A stretch of 62,686 nt of DNA from Nostoc sp. S13 (GTDB taxonomy: Bacteria > Cyanobacteriota > Cyanobacteriia > Cyanobacteriales > Nostocaceae). The first letter of the stretch is position 1, and every line of letters begins with the position of its first letter. Below are positions 53,839-62,686 of this stretch, piece after piece. Location of the stretch: assembly GCF_029379315.1 (NCBI RefSeq), contig NZ_JAQYWQ010000023.1, positions 1 to 62,686 on the forward strand, read 5' to 3'. The notes beneath the pieces are model-generated. The model saw only the letters and a list, made by a program, of their open reading frames with translations, was not told where the DNA came from and did no database searches. The position numbers and the translations under genes are program-made.

Positions 53839-54369
53839 TTATTTCTCGAATCTGATATCAATAACAGTTGCATTGAAGTTATAGTTAAAACCTTCCAACT
53901 CAAATGGCATACCAATTTTCACTTTACTGCTACCTAGAACTAGTCCGTTTTCAGTGCGTTGGGCTTTACCTTCTAGGGTCAAAAGCATATCTGTACTAAA
54001 ATTGTTGGTCTTGGGGTCTGGCAATTCTTTAACAGTGCCATCAGGTTGGGGAATATTGATTGTTCTAGGTAGCTGTTGAATGGATTTAATCTCTATTTCT
54101 CCATAGGGCTGATTACGGATAATTACATTAGTTTTACCGCCTTTTTTTAAGCCGTTGTCAAATAATTGCTCAGGATCACGTACATTCAAACCACGAACTA
54201 TTAAGTCTACTTCTATGGGTACTGTTTTTGCTCCGACTTGGGCAACAGAACCAGAAGTGCCAGGAAAGACAAAGATGCCAAATATAACTAGCAGAATTAC
54301 CAGCGCAGCACCTAAATCTAGGAGGTTAATTTTACCGAACAAACGACCTTTTGAATCTAAAATAGCCAT
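53839..54369 (-). CDS. DUF4330 membrane-anchored protein
   Basis: 176 residues from ATG 54369 (MAILDSKGRLFGKINLLDLG; the longer frame to 54435 is less likely). A membrane span (about 18-38, ALVILLVIFGIFVFPG) follows the DSKGRLFGKINLLD motif typical of DUF4330. The remainder is a beta-rich soluble domain with VEVDLIVRGLNVRDPEQL-like segments. Function unknown; common in cyanobacteria and Firmicutes. Confidence 0.82.
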   Translation of the reverse strand: MAILDSKGRLFGKINLLDLGAALVILLVIFGIFVFPGTSGSVAQVGAKTVPIEVDLIVRGLNVRDPEQLFDNGLKKGGKTNVIIRNQPYGEIEIKSIQQLPRTINIPQPDGTVKELPDPKTNNFSTDMLLTLEGKAQRTENGLVLGSSKVKIGMPFELEGFNYNFNATVIDIRFEK

Positions 54370-54739
54370 AAAAAGTTTTCCGAGGTAATAGCGAAGTAAT
54401 TGATTGTAGCAAGAAGGTTTTCGATGGAATAGCAATTTTACCTATTTGGTAATAACTCAAAGCGGCTAGGCGTTGCGGTTATGCGACAGTTTATCACGAG
54501 TTCGGAAGTTGGGAGTAGCGGTAGATGACTCTCAAACTTTGCCTGTTATGACTGACGCACCCAGAACGTAAAATCTAGTGTTTAAGCCTATCCCTAGAGG
54601 GAATCCCTAGTCCTCCACAATTCGTTAGATTTGCGTAAGGATTGGTTGTATAACAACCACTTTGGTCTTGAATTAAGAATGCAACTTAGAATGATTTAAA
54701 ACCGTCTGATCATTTTATGTTCTCCGAAAATTATCTTCA

Positions 54740-55612
54740 GTGCAGATTATGTTGAATTGGAAAGGTTTTTTGGCAAATTACCGTGTGTCACGGCGTCGCT
54801 GGTTTTATCCTTTAATTTCAGTGGTAGTCGCCCTGAGTTTGTGTCTGAGTACACCCTTGCCTGGAAGAACTTTAGACTTCTTGCCTCTTCTACTCCAAGG
54901 ATTTCAGGCATTTCAGCTTTCTAATATATCCCCTAACCAAGAAGTTGATCTTGGTAAGCAGATTAATCAGGAATTAGTCGGCAGTCAAGTCCGGCTTAAC
55001 CACAATCCCGAAGTTAATCGCTATGTAACCCAAGTTGGCCGGCGTTTAGCAGCTAATAGCGATCGCCCCGATCTCCCCTATACCTTCCAAGTAGTTCAGG
55101 ATGACACTATTAATGCTTTTGCTACCTTAGGTGGCTATGTATATGTCCACACGGGTTTGCTGAAAAGCGCAGACAATGAAGCGCAACTAGCAAGTGTACT
55201 CGCCCATGAAATTGGTCACATTGGCGGAAAACACGTAGTCAAACAGATGCAGCAAAAAGCGCTCGAAAGTGGCCTATTAACAGCTGCTGGCTTAGACCGG
55301 AGTACGGCGGTGCAAATTGGTGTACAGTTAGCACGAGACTTACCACGCAGTCGTAAAAATGAATTTGAGGCTGATCAAAGAGGGTTAAGAACTTTGACAC
55401 GCACTGGTTATGCTCAGTCTGCAATGGTTTCCTTTATGCAGAAGCTGCTGAAAAAGGGTGGTTCTGCTCCGATATTTTTGAGTACGCACCCCGGAACTAG
55501 CGATCGCATTGATGCCCTCAGAGTTGCAATTAACTCTCAACCTAGTAATGGAAAATATGGCTTAGATAATGGTAGTTATAAAGCTAATATTCGATCATTA
55601 GCGAGGTCTTGA
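54740..55612 (+). CDS. M48-family metalloprotease
   Basis: 290 residues from GTG 54740 (an ATG at 54749 starts MLNWKGF and is equally possible). An N-terminal signal or anchor (about 22-45), then an M48 core: zinc motif LAHEIGHIGGKH (HEIGH 156-160), third ligand in NEFEADQRG, and THPGTSDRI near the end. Resembles BepA/YfgC-type periplasmic proteases that maintain the outer membrane, without the TPR tail. Intact active site. Confidence 0.9.
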   Translation: MQIMLNWKGFLANYRVSRRRWFYPLISVVVALSLCLSTPLPGRTLDFLPLLLQGFQAFQLSNISPNQEVDLGKQINQELVGSQVRLNHNPEVNRYVTQVGRRLAANSDRPDLPYTFQVVQDDTINAFATLGGYVYVHTGLLKSADNEAQLASVLAHEIGHIGGKHVVKQMQQKALESGLLTAAGLDRSTAVQIGVQLARDLPRSRKNEFEADQRGLRTLTRTGYAQSAMVSFMQKLLKKGGSAPIFLSTHPGTSDRIDALRVAINSQPSNGKYGLDNGSYKANIRSLARS

Positions 55613-55749
55613 GGGCATTAGGGAAAACAGTTCCCAGTTCTCAATTAAAAATTCTGAGTAAACAAGTGAGATTCCCCACTCAGCACAGGCTAAACGCGCC
55701 GAAGAAAGCTAACAGCACTACTCCTTTTCATCTCAAATATTGCTCAATT

Positions 55750-56502
55750 CTAATAATTGCGGCGATCAACTTTGATTTTGGCTGGATCAACTTGGATCAC
55801 TACATCTTTTAAGGGCAAAACACGGAGATAATTTTTAAAAATGTTAACTTGATAAACTAAGTTATTCGTGACATCCAGTCCAGTCAACCAGCCACTTCGG
55901 GGATGATAAGCGCCTGTATCTATGTCTAGCCATCCCTGTCCTTGTGCCAGTTTACCAGGAGAAACACCTGGCAGAGTAAAAGTAATGGTGTGACCGATGA
56001 TAATTTGCTTATCTGGGAAGTAAGGTTTTTCAATACTATGAAATTCCTCTCGTATCCAACACAGTTGATCGGCAGTTTGTTCTGTCACCGACTTGGAAGG
56101 GTCAACACCAGCATGAGTTAACCAAATATCCCCCAAGTCCAGATATGTAGGTAAACTCTTGAACCAATCCAGATGGTCGTCGGGGATTGTGGCCTGGTGG
56201 TAACTGGCTACGGTAGCTTGCCCTCCACTATACAGCCATGCTTGCATCGTCGGGGAGGAGGTTCTTTCATTGGTCAGAATGTTTAATAACATCTGCTCAT
56301 GATTTCCCAGCAAACATGGGTAGTTATTTTGCTTGACAAAATTAACTACTTGTGCACTATGAGGCCCGCGATCAATTAAGTCTCCCAGAAAATAGACTTG
56401 ATCCTCTGAGGTGAGGGCGATCGCCTCCAACAATGTCATCAAACCTTCATAGTGACCATGCACATCCCCAATTACAATTCGTCTGGGGCTAATTTCGCTC
56501 AT
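55750..56502 (-). CDS. Serine/threonine-type metallophosphatase (PPP-like)
   Basis: 250 residues. Motifs of the calcineurin-like PPP family: VIGDVHGHYEGL, YFLGDLIDRGP, LLGNHEQML and WLTHAGV, supplying the two-metal site. It could dephosphorylate proteins or diadenosine tetraphosphate-like nucleotides (ApaH relatives). Start ATG 56502 at MSEISPRRI. Stands alone. Confidence 0.9.
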   Translation of the reverse strand: MSEISPRRIVIGDVHGHYEGLMTLLEAIALTSEDQVYFLGDLIDRGPHSAQVVNFVKQNNYPCLLGNHEQMLLNILTNERTSSPTMQAWLYSGGQATVASYHQATIPDDHLDWFKSLPTYLDLGDIWLTHAGVDPSKSVTEQTADQLCWIREEFHSIEKPYFPDKQIIIGHTITFTLPGVSPGKLAQGQGWLDIDTGAYHPRSGWLTGLDVTNNLVYQVNIFKNYLRVLPLKDVVIQVDPAKIKVDRRNY

Positions 56503-56755
56503 TGTCTCTTAGCTTCAATAGTTTTGGCTAATACTTCTGCTACAGTTTAAGCTTTCTGGTTTCCGCAATGAAAGGTAAAAATACTGAACAAGTTTTATTT
56601 TAATTTAATTATTCTCCCAGTAATAAAAATAATTTATGATGGGGATGGGGTAATATATATAGTTTTGAGTGCTAAAAAAGAAAATCAGCAAATTTTATTC
56701 ACGTTGTTAGCTTAAAATTTAAGCTGTTACTGTATTGCTTATTTTCCATCTCACA

Positions 56756-57061
56756 ATGTCTAAGGATTTGTCTGCTGATATTAGTTCGCGCATCTGCAAA
56801 CATATGAATGATGATCATAGTGATGCCATAGTTATTTATGCTAAGGCTTTTGGCGGTATCACAGATGCGTAGGCGTAGCCCGTCGGAGACATGGCAGCAC
56901 AAATGCTGTCAATTGATGCACAAGGTATGGATTTAACAGCGCAAGTGAATGGGGAAGCTGTGCCAGTTCGCATTCAGTTTGATCATGTTTTAGCAGATGC
57001 GGAAGATGCCCATCAAACTCTAATTGCGATGGTGAAGCAGGCGCGGCTGAAGGCAAAGTAG
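56756..57061 (+). pseudogene. DUF2470 gene disrupted by a small dispersed repeat
   Basis: The frame gives MSKDLSADISSRICKHMNDD then HSDAIVIYAKAFGGITDA, followed by two in-frame TAG stops, and then continues in the same frame as AAQMLSIDAQGMDLTAQVNG to a natural stop. About 27 bp (56868-56894) carrying the stops match the dispersed repeat seen at 8599. Without it the protein would be a complete ~92-residue DUF2470 protein (heme-utilisation-like C-terminal domain) with an HMNDDH motif. Inactivated by a repeat insertion that preserved the frame; the sequence on both sides is otherwise intact. Confidence 0.88.
56868..56895. repeat. Small dispersed repeat inside the DUF2470 gene
   Basis: GCGTAGGCGTAGCCCGTCGG-AGACATGG. 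It is near-identical to the reverse complement of the 28-bp repeat at 8599-8626 (a few mismatches at the end). GC is repeated at the junction, as expected from a short insertion. Confidence 0.8.
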
Positions 57062-57172
57062 AAATTGGCATAATTGTATGACTAAATAGTAAGACATCGT
57101 TTAAGTCTAAGTAGAGCAAGCCTTAACCCAAACATATTATTTTTGAAGCATGACATGGATCACCACTAGATA

Positions 57173-60100
57173 TTAGGGTAGGATATTGACCACTGCGACA
57201 TAAGGCTTGGTTTGGATAATTTCAAGCTTCCAATCTGAAAAATAATCAGGCAACTCATAGCCAACGCTCTTAACATGAGCCAACATCAACTCATCCCGTT
57301 GATGCCAAACTGCAAATATTCTTTCCCTCCCATCATCAAGCGTTTCTAGGTCAATTTGATAAACTTCATTTATCCGCTTTAGTTTCAAGCCCAACAAATT
57401 TAACAGTCGGCTGAGTATTTTTATTGCCGAAACCTGCTCTTTCTCCCCGATTAAGTTAATACCAAGCGCTCTTTTGATATGCTTACTATGCTGAAAAACA
57501 ACATTTTTCAGCAATATCAAATCTGTATGACTCTCGCTAAATTCTCGTTTTACTTCGAGAAACTGAAGCATTCCTAATGCTCTCATCGCCTCAACTTTGA
57601 GCGTGTAAGTTTTTAAATCTGGTAGAAAAACTTTCCCTTCACCCCAAGATAATTGCTGATGCCATTCTTGCTGGTCTCTGACGTGAAAATATTCGCTTTC
57701 GTGAGTTAGATAATAATGAATTAACAGTTGACGATAATATCCGTGATCATCCTGCAATTTTAGCCAAGGAGTAACTTCTACAGCATATCTTTGTCTGAGA
57801 ACATATTTATTGATTTGGTTGCGTTCTCCATCAGTCAGGGAATGCTTCACTAATAGCTGCTCATATTCTACATAATCGATATCTTTAGCATTAGCGACAG
57901 CAGTTGCTAGCGATAGTTGATTTTGCTGCTTAATATCTTTAATTTTGCGTTTAATTTCTTTAGCTTTTTGACGGCTTTGCGCCCAATCTTTTTGAACTTT
58001 GACAATTTCTAAAATTAATCTTCTGCGGGTAGCTAAATCATCAGCGTCAGTTGCCAGAAAGGCCAGGCGTAAATCTCGAATAATATTATTATGAACAGCA
58101 TTACTCCGCATCTGAATTTGATGCCCATCAGCAATCAAACCATCTTGCATCGATTGACGGTAGAGGCGGATAGAAGCATTTACTCGTGCAGATAACTTGG
58201 CCCAAGTTCGCAAATGAATTGGGTCATGGACTAAAGGTAAATCCACATCTATTTTATGTAGTGGACTAAGCAAAGCTAAGTTTTCTTTTTGATTTTCTTG
58301 ATACCAATCAGATAGCAAGCGATAATTTGTACTACCACTACCAATTAAGCCAATACCTCGTTTAGCGCACCAGACAATACGCGGAACATTATCCCGGACT
58401 CTCGCTAATGCTTGTCTTGCTTCCGAGTCAGGAATTACCCCTTGAAAAATGCCATAAACTCGGTCGAAATGTTGGACATCAATACTAATTCCCGTACCAA
58501 GGCTAGGCGTAACAAAAACGCCGTCATATTCAGAGATTTTTTGATTGATAGCGGCGATAAAATCAACCGCTTCATGGCCAGGTGTGTTTGTAGTGTGGCT
58601 ACTAACTACCAAGGTTTTGGGAAATTGCCGTTGTAATTTTTGTAACCGCTCTTTCAGATAACGTTCAATTGTTTCACAACTATAACGCCCAGCGCGACTA
58701 TCGGTAGTAACGTAACATTTACGTCCAGCAAGTAAATCCAATTCTAGTTGGTGAATTAGCGGTGTTGGATTCGGCGAATCATAAAAAGTTACGTCCCAAC
58801 CATGCTGAGGTTTCCACTGGTTGAGAACCACCCAAGGTGTTAATTTAATTCCTACTAATCCCTGTAAATATTCAAGTGACACATCTGATAAATCAGCATC
58901 TTGGGCAATTACTAACCCCCCAGTTGTTAAAACTGTGGAAATTAGTTGCTGGAATAATTTTAATATTTTTACACGCTTGTGTTTACAAGTATTACTGTTT
59001 AATAGATGCCACAAAGATTGCTCGACTTCATCTAAAATTACTATTGCTCCCCGCCAATTTTCGGGGTTCAGTTTCCAAATCGAATCAACGCACAAGCCAA
59101 GGGAGTGCTGAGGAAAGAGAGAGCGAAGGATGGGAGGAGCAGGGGTAAGTGTTTTATCAATCCTTTTCTCCCCATCTTCTTTATGTGTTCCCCATTGAAT
59201 ACCAATTTTTTCACACAAAAATCGTCCTAATAGGATTCTGTGAGTAATTAACAAAACAGGTTGATTTCTACTTTTTGCTTGCTGAACAACGGCTTGCAGT
59301 GCTGTCGTTTTACCCGTTCCTTTGGCTGATTTGACTCCTACTAATCCAGAGGTGGGGAAAGGTATTTCACTTATATAAGGGCGATTCAAGGTGAGTGCAG
59401 CAGGAATGCTTAACTCGGTGTGGGGTTTGGTTTGAGCAAGATAAATTTCTAAATCAACACTTTGACGATAAACTTTATCAAAACTACTTGCACCTTTCGC
59501 AACGATAAACTCATCAACTCCTTTTTCCATTCCTGGAAATTCGATGACTTTAACAGTGCAATTTTTTTGCTGGAATAAACAACCAAGCTGGGAAATTGCA
59601 TTATTTACAGCAGCAATTTTTTTAGGTTGAGTTTCAAAATCAAAGCAAATATAAAAGCTACGCTTTGTAATTGCAAACGCTGCTAAATCGGGAATTAGCT
59701 GACGACGGGTAACTTTACCAAAATCGTCTTTGACAACACGATAACCACTGGTAATTCCGGGAATGGCAATAGCTGCATATCCTTGCGTCAACAGTGTGGC
59801 TGCTTTTTTCACACCCTCGCAGATAACGAGGGGAATGTTCTGTTGCATCACCCATTGCCAAAAGCCTCCAGCTTCACCATCAGGAGTAATGGTAATATTC
59901 TCAGGCATGACCAGATTGTAACGTCCAGCCACTTGCTGCCACACTTGCAGCGTTACCCGCAAACAAAATACTCGCGTTGGCGTGCTGGGGGGATGCTCGT
60001 ATTTGATGGACTTACCATTGTGATTCTGTCGGGGTTGGTTTGGCTTAAAGCATCCCCATTCCATCATTTGCCAATTATTCAAAGGGTCTAGCCCCGAACA

Positions 60101-60316
60101 CCACCAACCACCTTCAGTAATATGAGCATAACGCTGCAACCATGCACTTTTCACCATTCCGGTATTGGTGCGGGGGAGTAGTTCAGAAATCAATAGATAC
60201 TCATAAGCTGTTACGCCTTGGAGTGACTTAAAATTGAGTTGCACTAAGTGTAAGTCTATACGACTACTCTTGACTAATTCTTCAAGGTGTTGAGGGTGTA
60301 AATAGTGCAGATGCAT
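57173..60316 (-). CDS. CyRepA1-type plasmid replication protein (DUF3854)
   Basis: 1047 residues. The N-terminal DUF3854 region is primase/toprim-like (about 50-280), with PLVICEGVKKAATLL and FYICFDFET as likely metal-binding segments. It is followed by a superfamily 2-type helicase domain: P-loop VGVKSAKGTGKTTALQ (~327-340), Walker B IVILDEVEQS, and VTPSLGTGISIDVQ. The combined architecture is that of cyanobacterial plasmid initiators (CyRepA1 family). No partition genes or iterons are visible nearby. It marks an integrated plasmid or element, or a plasmid-derived end of the contig. Confidence 0.85.
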   Translation of the reverse strand: MHLHYLHPQHLEELVKSSRIDLHLVQLNFKSLQGVTAYEYLLISELLPRTNTGMVKSAWLQRYAHITEGGWWCSGLDPLNNWQMMEWGCFKPNQPRQNHNGKSIKYEHPPSTPTRVFCLRVTLQVWQQVAGRYNLVMPENITITPDGEAGGFWQWVMQQNIPLVICEGVKKAATLLTQGYAAIAIPGITSGYRVVKDDFGKVTRRQLIPDLAAFAITKRSFYICFDFETQPKKIAAVNNAISQLGCLFQQKNCTVKVIEFPGMEKGVDEFIVAKGASSFDKVYRQSVDLEIYLAQTKPHTELSIPAALTLNRPYISEIPFPTSGLVGVKSAKGTGKTTALQAVVQQAKSRNQPVLLITHRILLGRFLCEKIGIQWGTHKEDGEKRIDKTLTPAPPILRSLFPQHSLGLCVDSIWKLNPENWRGAIVILDEVEQSLWHLLNSNTCKHKRVKILKLFQQLISTVLTTGGLVIAQDADLSDVSLEYLQGLVGIKLTPWVVLNQWKPQHGWDVTFYDSPNPTPLIHQLELDLLAGRKCYVTTDSRAGRYSCETIERYLKERLQKLQRQFPKTLVVSSHTTNTPGHEAVDFIAAINQKISEYDGVFVTPSLGTGISIDVQHFDRVYGIFQGVIPDSEARQALARVRDNVPRIVWCAKRGIGLIGSGSTNYRLLSDWYQENQKENLALLSPLHKIDVDLPLVHDPIHLRTWAKLSARVNASIRLYRQSMQDGLIADGHQIQMRSNAVHNNIIRDLRLAFLATDADDLATRRRLILEIVKVQKDWAQSRQKAKEIKRKIKDIKQQNQLSLATAVANAKDIDYVEYEQLLVKHSLTDGERNQINKYVLRQRYAVEVTPWLKLQDDHGYYRQLLIHYYLTHESEYFHVRDQQEWHQQLSWGEGKVFLPDLKTYTLKVEAMRALGMLQFLEVKREFSESHTDLILLKNVVFQHSKHIKRALGINLIGEKEQVSAIKILSRLLNLLGLKLKRINEVYQIDLETLDDGRERIFAVWHQRDELMLAHVKSVGYELPDYFSDWKLEIIQTKPYVAVVNILP

Positions 60317-60658
60317 AGGGAAAGACGCTAAGAGAAAGTCAATGAGATTAAAACATTAACACGCATCTGCTTTTTTTATATAAGAGAAATTGCGAGTCTT
60401 TAATGATGCTTTTTTTACTTCGTTACAGGAGACACATCGGTTAAGACTCTACTGCGTTATTCTCCCTATTAGATTCCCGAAGTAATAATTTTGTATTGTG
60501 ATATTTGTTCGCGATTAATTTTTATTTATCAGTAAATTTATTGGTTAAGGAATGCGATCGCTGGGAGGTTGCCGCAGCGATCGCTATATGGTAATATTTT
60601 ACAAGACGAGCTTTGTCACGAATCATAGACACGCACTCGCTTGTAGCTATGTGCTATT
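60317..60658. other. Gap upstream of the replication gene
   Basis: AT-rich, no gene. One inverted pair of HIP1 sites, GCGATCGCTG...CAGCGATCGC (about 60555-60585), can form a hairpin. No tandem iterons or DnaA boxes were recognised. Confidence 0.5.
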
Positions 60659-60961
60659 TCAGTAGTGATATCGAGCTTGAAGAAAATCAATTCGGTCATC
60701 ACTTATTAGATAAACAATCCGGTGTTCTTGAGTAAGTCGCCGCGACCAAGCATCTGAATCTAAGTATTTCAATGGTTCAGGTTTGCCAATACCTGTAAAA
60801 GGATCTCGCATAATCGCTTCAACTAAGTTAAAAGCGCGAAGCGCAGTTTTACGGTTTGTCTCTACCTAATAGGCGAGGTCTTCCCGAAATTCTGGATAAA
60901 ATACAGCATCTCGAACTTTATTTTCTTGGAGTTGGGTTTCATCCTTCTTCTTCGTCAACAC
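60659..60961 (-). pseudogene. YoeB/Txe-type toxin inactivated by a nonsense codon
   Basis: From the GTG at 60961 the frame gives MLTKKKDETQLQENKVRDAV, FYPEFREDLAY, then TAG, then VETNRKTALRAFNLVEAIMR, DPFTGIGKPEPLKYLDSDAW, RRLTQEHRIVYLI and the diagnostic C-terminal LQARYHY. The stop at 60868-60866 stands where the family has Trp (AYWVETN-type), so TGG became TAG. The other 99 codons are clean, implying a recent mutation. The toxin is a ribosome-dependent mRNA interferase; the 31-residue peptide cannot be active unless the stop is read through. Confidence 0.9.
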
Positions 60962-61229
60962 CCAACTCCTGACGTAGTTCGTTGATACTTTGAGGTTTTA
61001 AAGTTCTAGCTTTTGCTCTTTCCAAAGCAGTTAACAGACGGACTGCATTTTTAGGTGAACGAAGTAAATAAGATGTTTCTAGTAAACTATCTAGTTCATC
61101 AACAGCAATTAGGGCGACGCTTTCGCCTTCTTGTCGGTTAATAACTACCACTTCTCTATCTGCAACTACTTGAGCGCAGAGTTCGGCTAGGTTGTTACGA
61201 GCATCAGTCAAGTTTGTCTGGTTGGACAT
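60939..61229 (-). CDS. YefM/Phd-family antitoxin
   Basis: 96 residues from ATG 61229 (MSNQTNLTDARNNLAELCAQ; a 23-residue upstream extension to 61298 is unlikely). YefM/Phd fold: VVINRQEGESVALIAVDELD then SLLETSYLLRSPKNAVRLL, with a C-terminal neutralising helix. It binds the operator as repressor and neutralises YoeB-type toxin. It overlaps the toxin frame by 23 bp. Retained intact although its partner is broken. Confidence 0.88.
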   Translation of the reverse strand: MSNQTNLTDARNNLAELCAQVVADREVVVINRQEGESVALIAVDELDSLLETSYLLRSPKNAVRLLTALERAKARTLKPQSINELRQELGVDEEEG

Positions 61230-61403
61230 GGTGGGATATTTCCTAATGCTGTAGGCTTTACAGAACATAATAGCTTGACTAGTTGGAGGCGCGATCATTC
61301 TTTCGGCAATGTAATAAAAGTAACTAAAATTAGAATCACTAGCTTAAGTTCGCCATATATTGCTTTATTTAGAGCGGTTTATATGCTTCAGTTTGAATCA
61401 AGA

Positions 61404-62315
61404 TTAGTTTATAATATCACATCTCAGAAATTGAATAAATTCTTCTAATCCTTTAAAAATATCAGGATAATTGCTTTCCACTTGTATTTCTTCTTCTAGC
61501 TCTGGAAAAGCAGCTAATATGTCTTCATTTGCAATATTCAAATAAAATATAATAGGAAGAATGACTTTTTTAAAATCATCTATTGAAATAGAGTTTGAAG
61601 GTTGAGAAATGGAATAGGGACTTATATGGACAAAATTGGATAAATACTTATACAAAAAATCGTATCTTTTGTTAATCTTTTCTTTGTCCTGTTCACATCC
61701 AGGGTTTATTTCTATAAATCTTTTTAAAAGTACATCTTTGTGTTTTATAAAACATCCATTTATTTTAGCTACAGAACTCTTGAAGTTACAAGAAAACAAA
61801 TTTTTATCCTTAATATCTTCATATCTTTTATTTTGTTCATTAATAATTTTTATCTGTTTGTAAAAATTATTGTTCTTTATACTGATTTTTAATTTATCTA
61901 ATTGCTCATCTAGCTCTTGAAAATCTATCATTGGCTCTATTTGTCCTGCTTTTAAGCCCCTAATCATATCTTGCCTTTCAAAAATATCATATGATTCAAA
62001 TATGAGATATCTAAATTTAAATTCAGATTCATCAATACCAGCTTCAGATGTTAAATAATAAAACGTTTTGTAAGACTCAATTATGCTTCTTGTTAAAATT
62101 GCTGCCGATGAAAAATCAACAAAATCTTGGTTGTCAATATTTTGAGTTAAGATATGAAAAATAGTTGTGCTAGTAGACTTCATTCTATATAAAATATGAT
62201 GCCTTAATTTATTTTTATCATCTAAATTTTCATAAGTTTTATGCAAGAAATTAAAAACTTGATTAGTTAGAAAGAGAGATGACTTAAAAATATCTAATAG
62301 TTCTGAGTAATTCAT
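61404..62315 (-). CDS. AT-rich orphan protein (DUF5677-like)
   Basis: 303 residues, almost wholly helical, rich in Lys, Asn, Ile and Phe, with codon use markedly more AT-rich than its neighbours. This suggests horizontal acquisition. A segment FSSAAILTRSIIESYKTFYY and YKYLSNFVHISPYS resemble the DUF5677/AbiV-like helical proteins linked with phage defence, but no catalytic motif is certain. Located beside a broken toxin-antitoxin pair and a plasmid replication gene. Function unknown. Confidence 0.65.
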   Translation of the reverse strand: MNYSELLDIFKSSLFLTNQVFNFLHKTYENLDDKNKLRHHILYRMKSTSTTIFHILTQNIDNQDFVDFSSAAILTRSIIESYKTFYYLTSEAGIDESEFKFRYLIFESYDIFERQDMIRGLKAGQIEPMIDFQELDEQLDKLKISIKNNNFYKQIKIINEQNKRYEDIKDKNLFSCNFKSSVAKINGCFIKHKDVLLKRFIEINPGCEQDKEKINKRYDFLYKYLSNFVHISPYSISQPSNSISIDDFKKVILPIIFYLNIANEDILAAFPELEEEIQVESNYPDIFKGLEEFIQFLRCDIIN

Positions 62316-62686
62316 ACTTATTACTTTGGTAAATTTTTGTTAGTTCAATTTAACCTTTCTCATATTTTCTAATTAAAATAAAAAATATGAGGGTAAAGAG
62401 CATACATGACTCCTGACCCCTCAATCTTCTCGATTAAACCCAAAACTACACCCCGACGGCTTTCTTGGCGGCGTACAACACCTCAGCGTTGATTTCCTTG
62501 AAACCGCGATCGCAATTAATTTTCTTGGTGCTGCACTAGATTTATATTCTGTTAGGTGAAATCATTGCTGAATAGCACGTAAAACTTCTAAATTTTTTTC
62601 GTGGACTATCAGTTAAGCATAGATATATAGGAATCCTATTTGAGTTTTGAACAAGCTCCGTACATCTGAAGAGTGGCAAAGTCAAA
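62316..62686. other. End of window: no gene; small coding remnant on minus strand
   Basis: AT-rich. Around 62449-62510 the minus strand reads GFKEINAEVLYAAKKAVGV then stop, a protein-like C-terminal tail with no start. It is probably a fragment of another gene that I cannot name. No other feature. Confidence 0.4.

Noticed and set aside
1..62686. tRNA or rRNA genes
   Set aside because: No T-loop (GGTTCGAATCC-like) with matching acceptor stems and no rRNA core sequences were seen on either strand.

Overview
The window comes from a filamentous, heterocyst-forming cyanobacterium close to Nostoc or Anabaena. The evidence is a complete devBCA heterocyst-glycolipid exporter, pcyA for phycobilin synthesis, a CyanoP-type PsbP protein, many GCGATCGC (HIP1) sites, 7-bp tandem repeats of the kind common in Nostoc, and many short dispersed palindromes. 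No rRNA, tRNA or CRISPR array was found.

Layout. 0-2.6 kb: an eCIS-cargo-like protein and aroF, which is preceded by a long structured leader. The leader includes a 20-residue peptide very rich in Phe, Tyr and Trp, followed by a terminator/antiterminator pair. 3.4-8.4 kb: small conserved genes, an inositol-phosphatase-family enzyme and a PucC/BCD-family transporter. 8.4-10.6 kb: an accessory graveyard with TPR and DUF2887 remnants, a 141-bp MITE and a HigBA-like toxin-antitoxin pair whose toxin is frameshifted. 10.6-19.8 kb: YbjN protein, lipoate-ligase-family protein, PepE-like peptidase, HD hydrolase, a Yfr2-type small RNA, aminopeptidase P and a glycosyltransferase. 19.9-32.1 kb: recG, tsf, rpsB, a Uma2-family protein, a HAD phosphatase and devBCA. 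33-35.6 kb: hsdM remnant, pcyA, maf, psbP-like gene.

35.96-42.99 kb is the most interesting part. It is a tight plus-strand cassette encoding a short ORF, a CHAT peptidase-like protein, a STAND-like protein with a degenerate P-loop, a MoxR AAA+ ATPase, a vWA protein with two membrane spans around an Ig/cadherin-like domain, and a polytopic membrane protein with pentapeptide repeats. The CHAT and iSTAND proteins share a related coiled coil, which suggests homotypic recruitment. I read the cassette as a membrane-anchored variant of the MoxR/vWA/iSTAND conflict systems, with CHAT as the likely effector.

43-56.5 kb: an integrase remnant beside a second MITE copy, dapB, a beta-helix protein, cobH, a TPM-domain protein, YtxH-type envelope proteins, a third MITE copy, a Zur-box-preceded zinc/manganese-type binding protein, a DUF4330 protein, an M48 protease and a metallophosphatase. 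56.7-62.7 kb: a DUF2470 gene disrupted by a small dispersed repeat, a CyRepA1-type plasmid replication protein, a YefM/YoeB module whose toxin carries a Trp-to-stop change, and an AT-rich orphan gene. This end looks like an integrated plasmid or mobile segment.

Two themes recur. Very small mobile repeats have entered intergenic regions and even genes (recG linker, DUF2470, the 5' region of maf). Both recognisable toxin genes are broken while their antitoxins remain intact. Function calls rest on motif recognition by eye; no database search was run.
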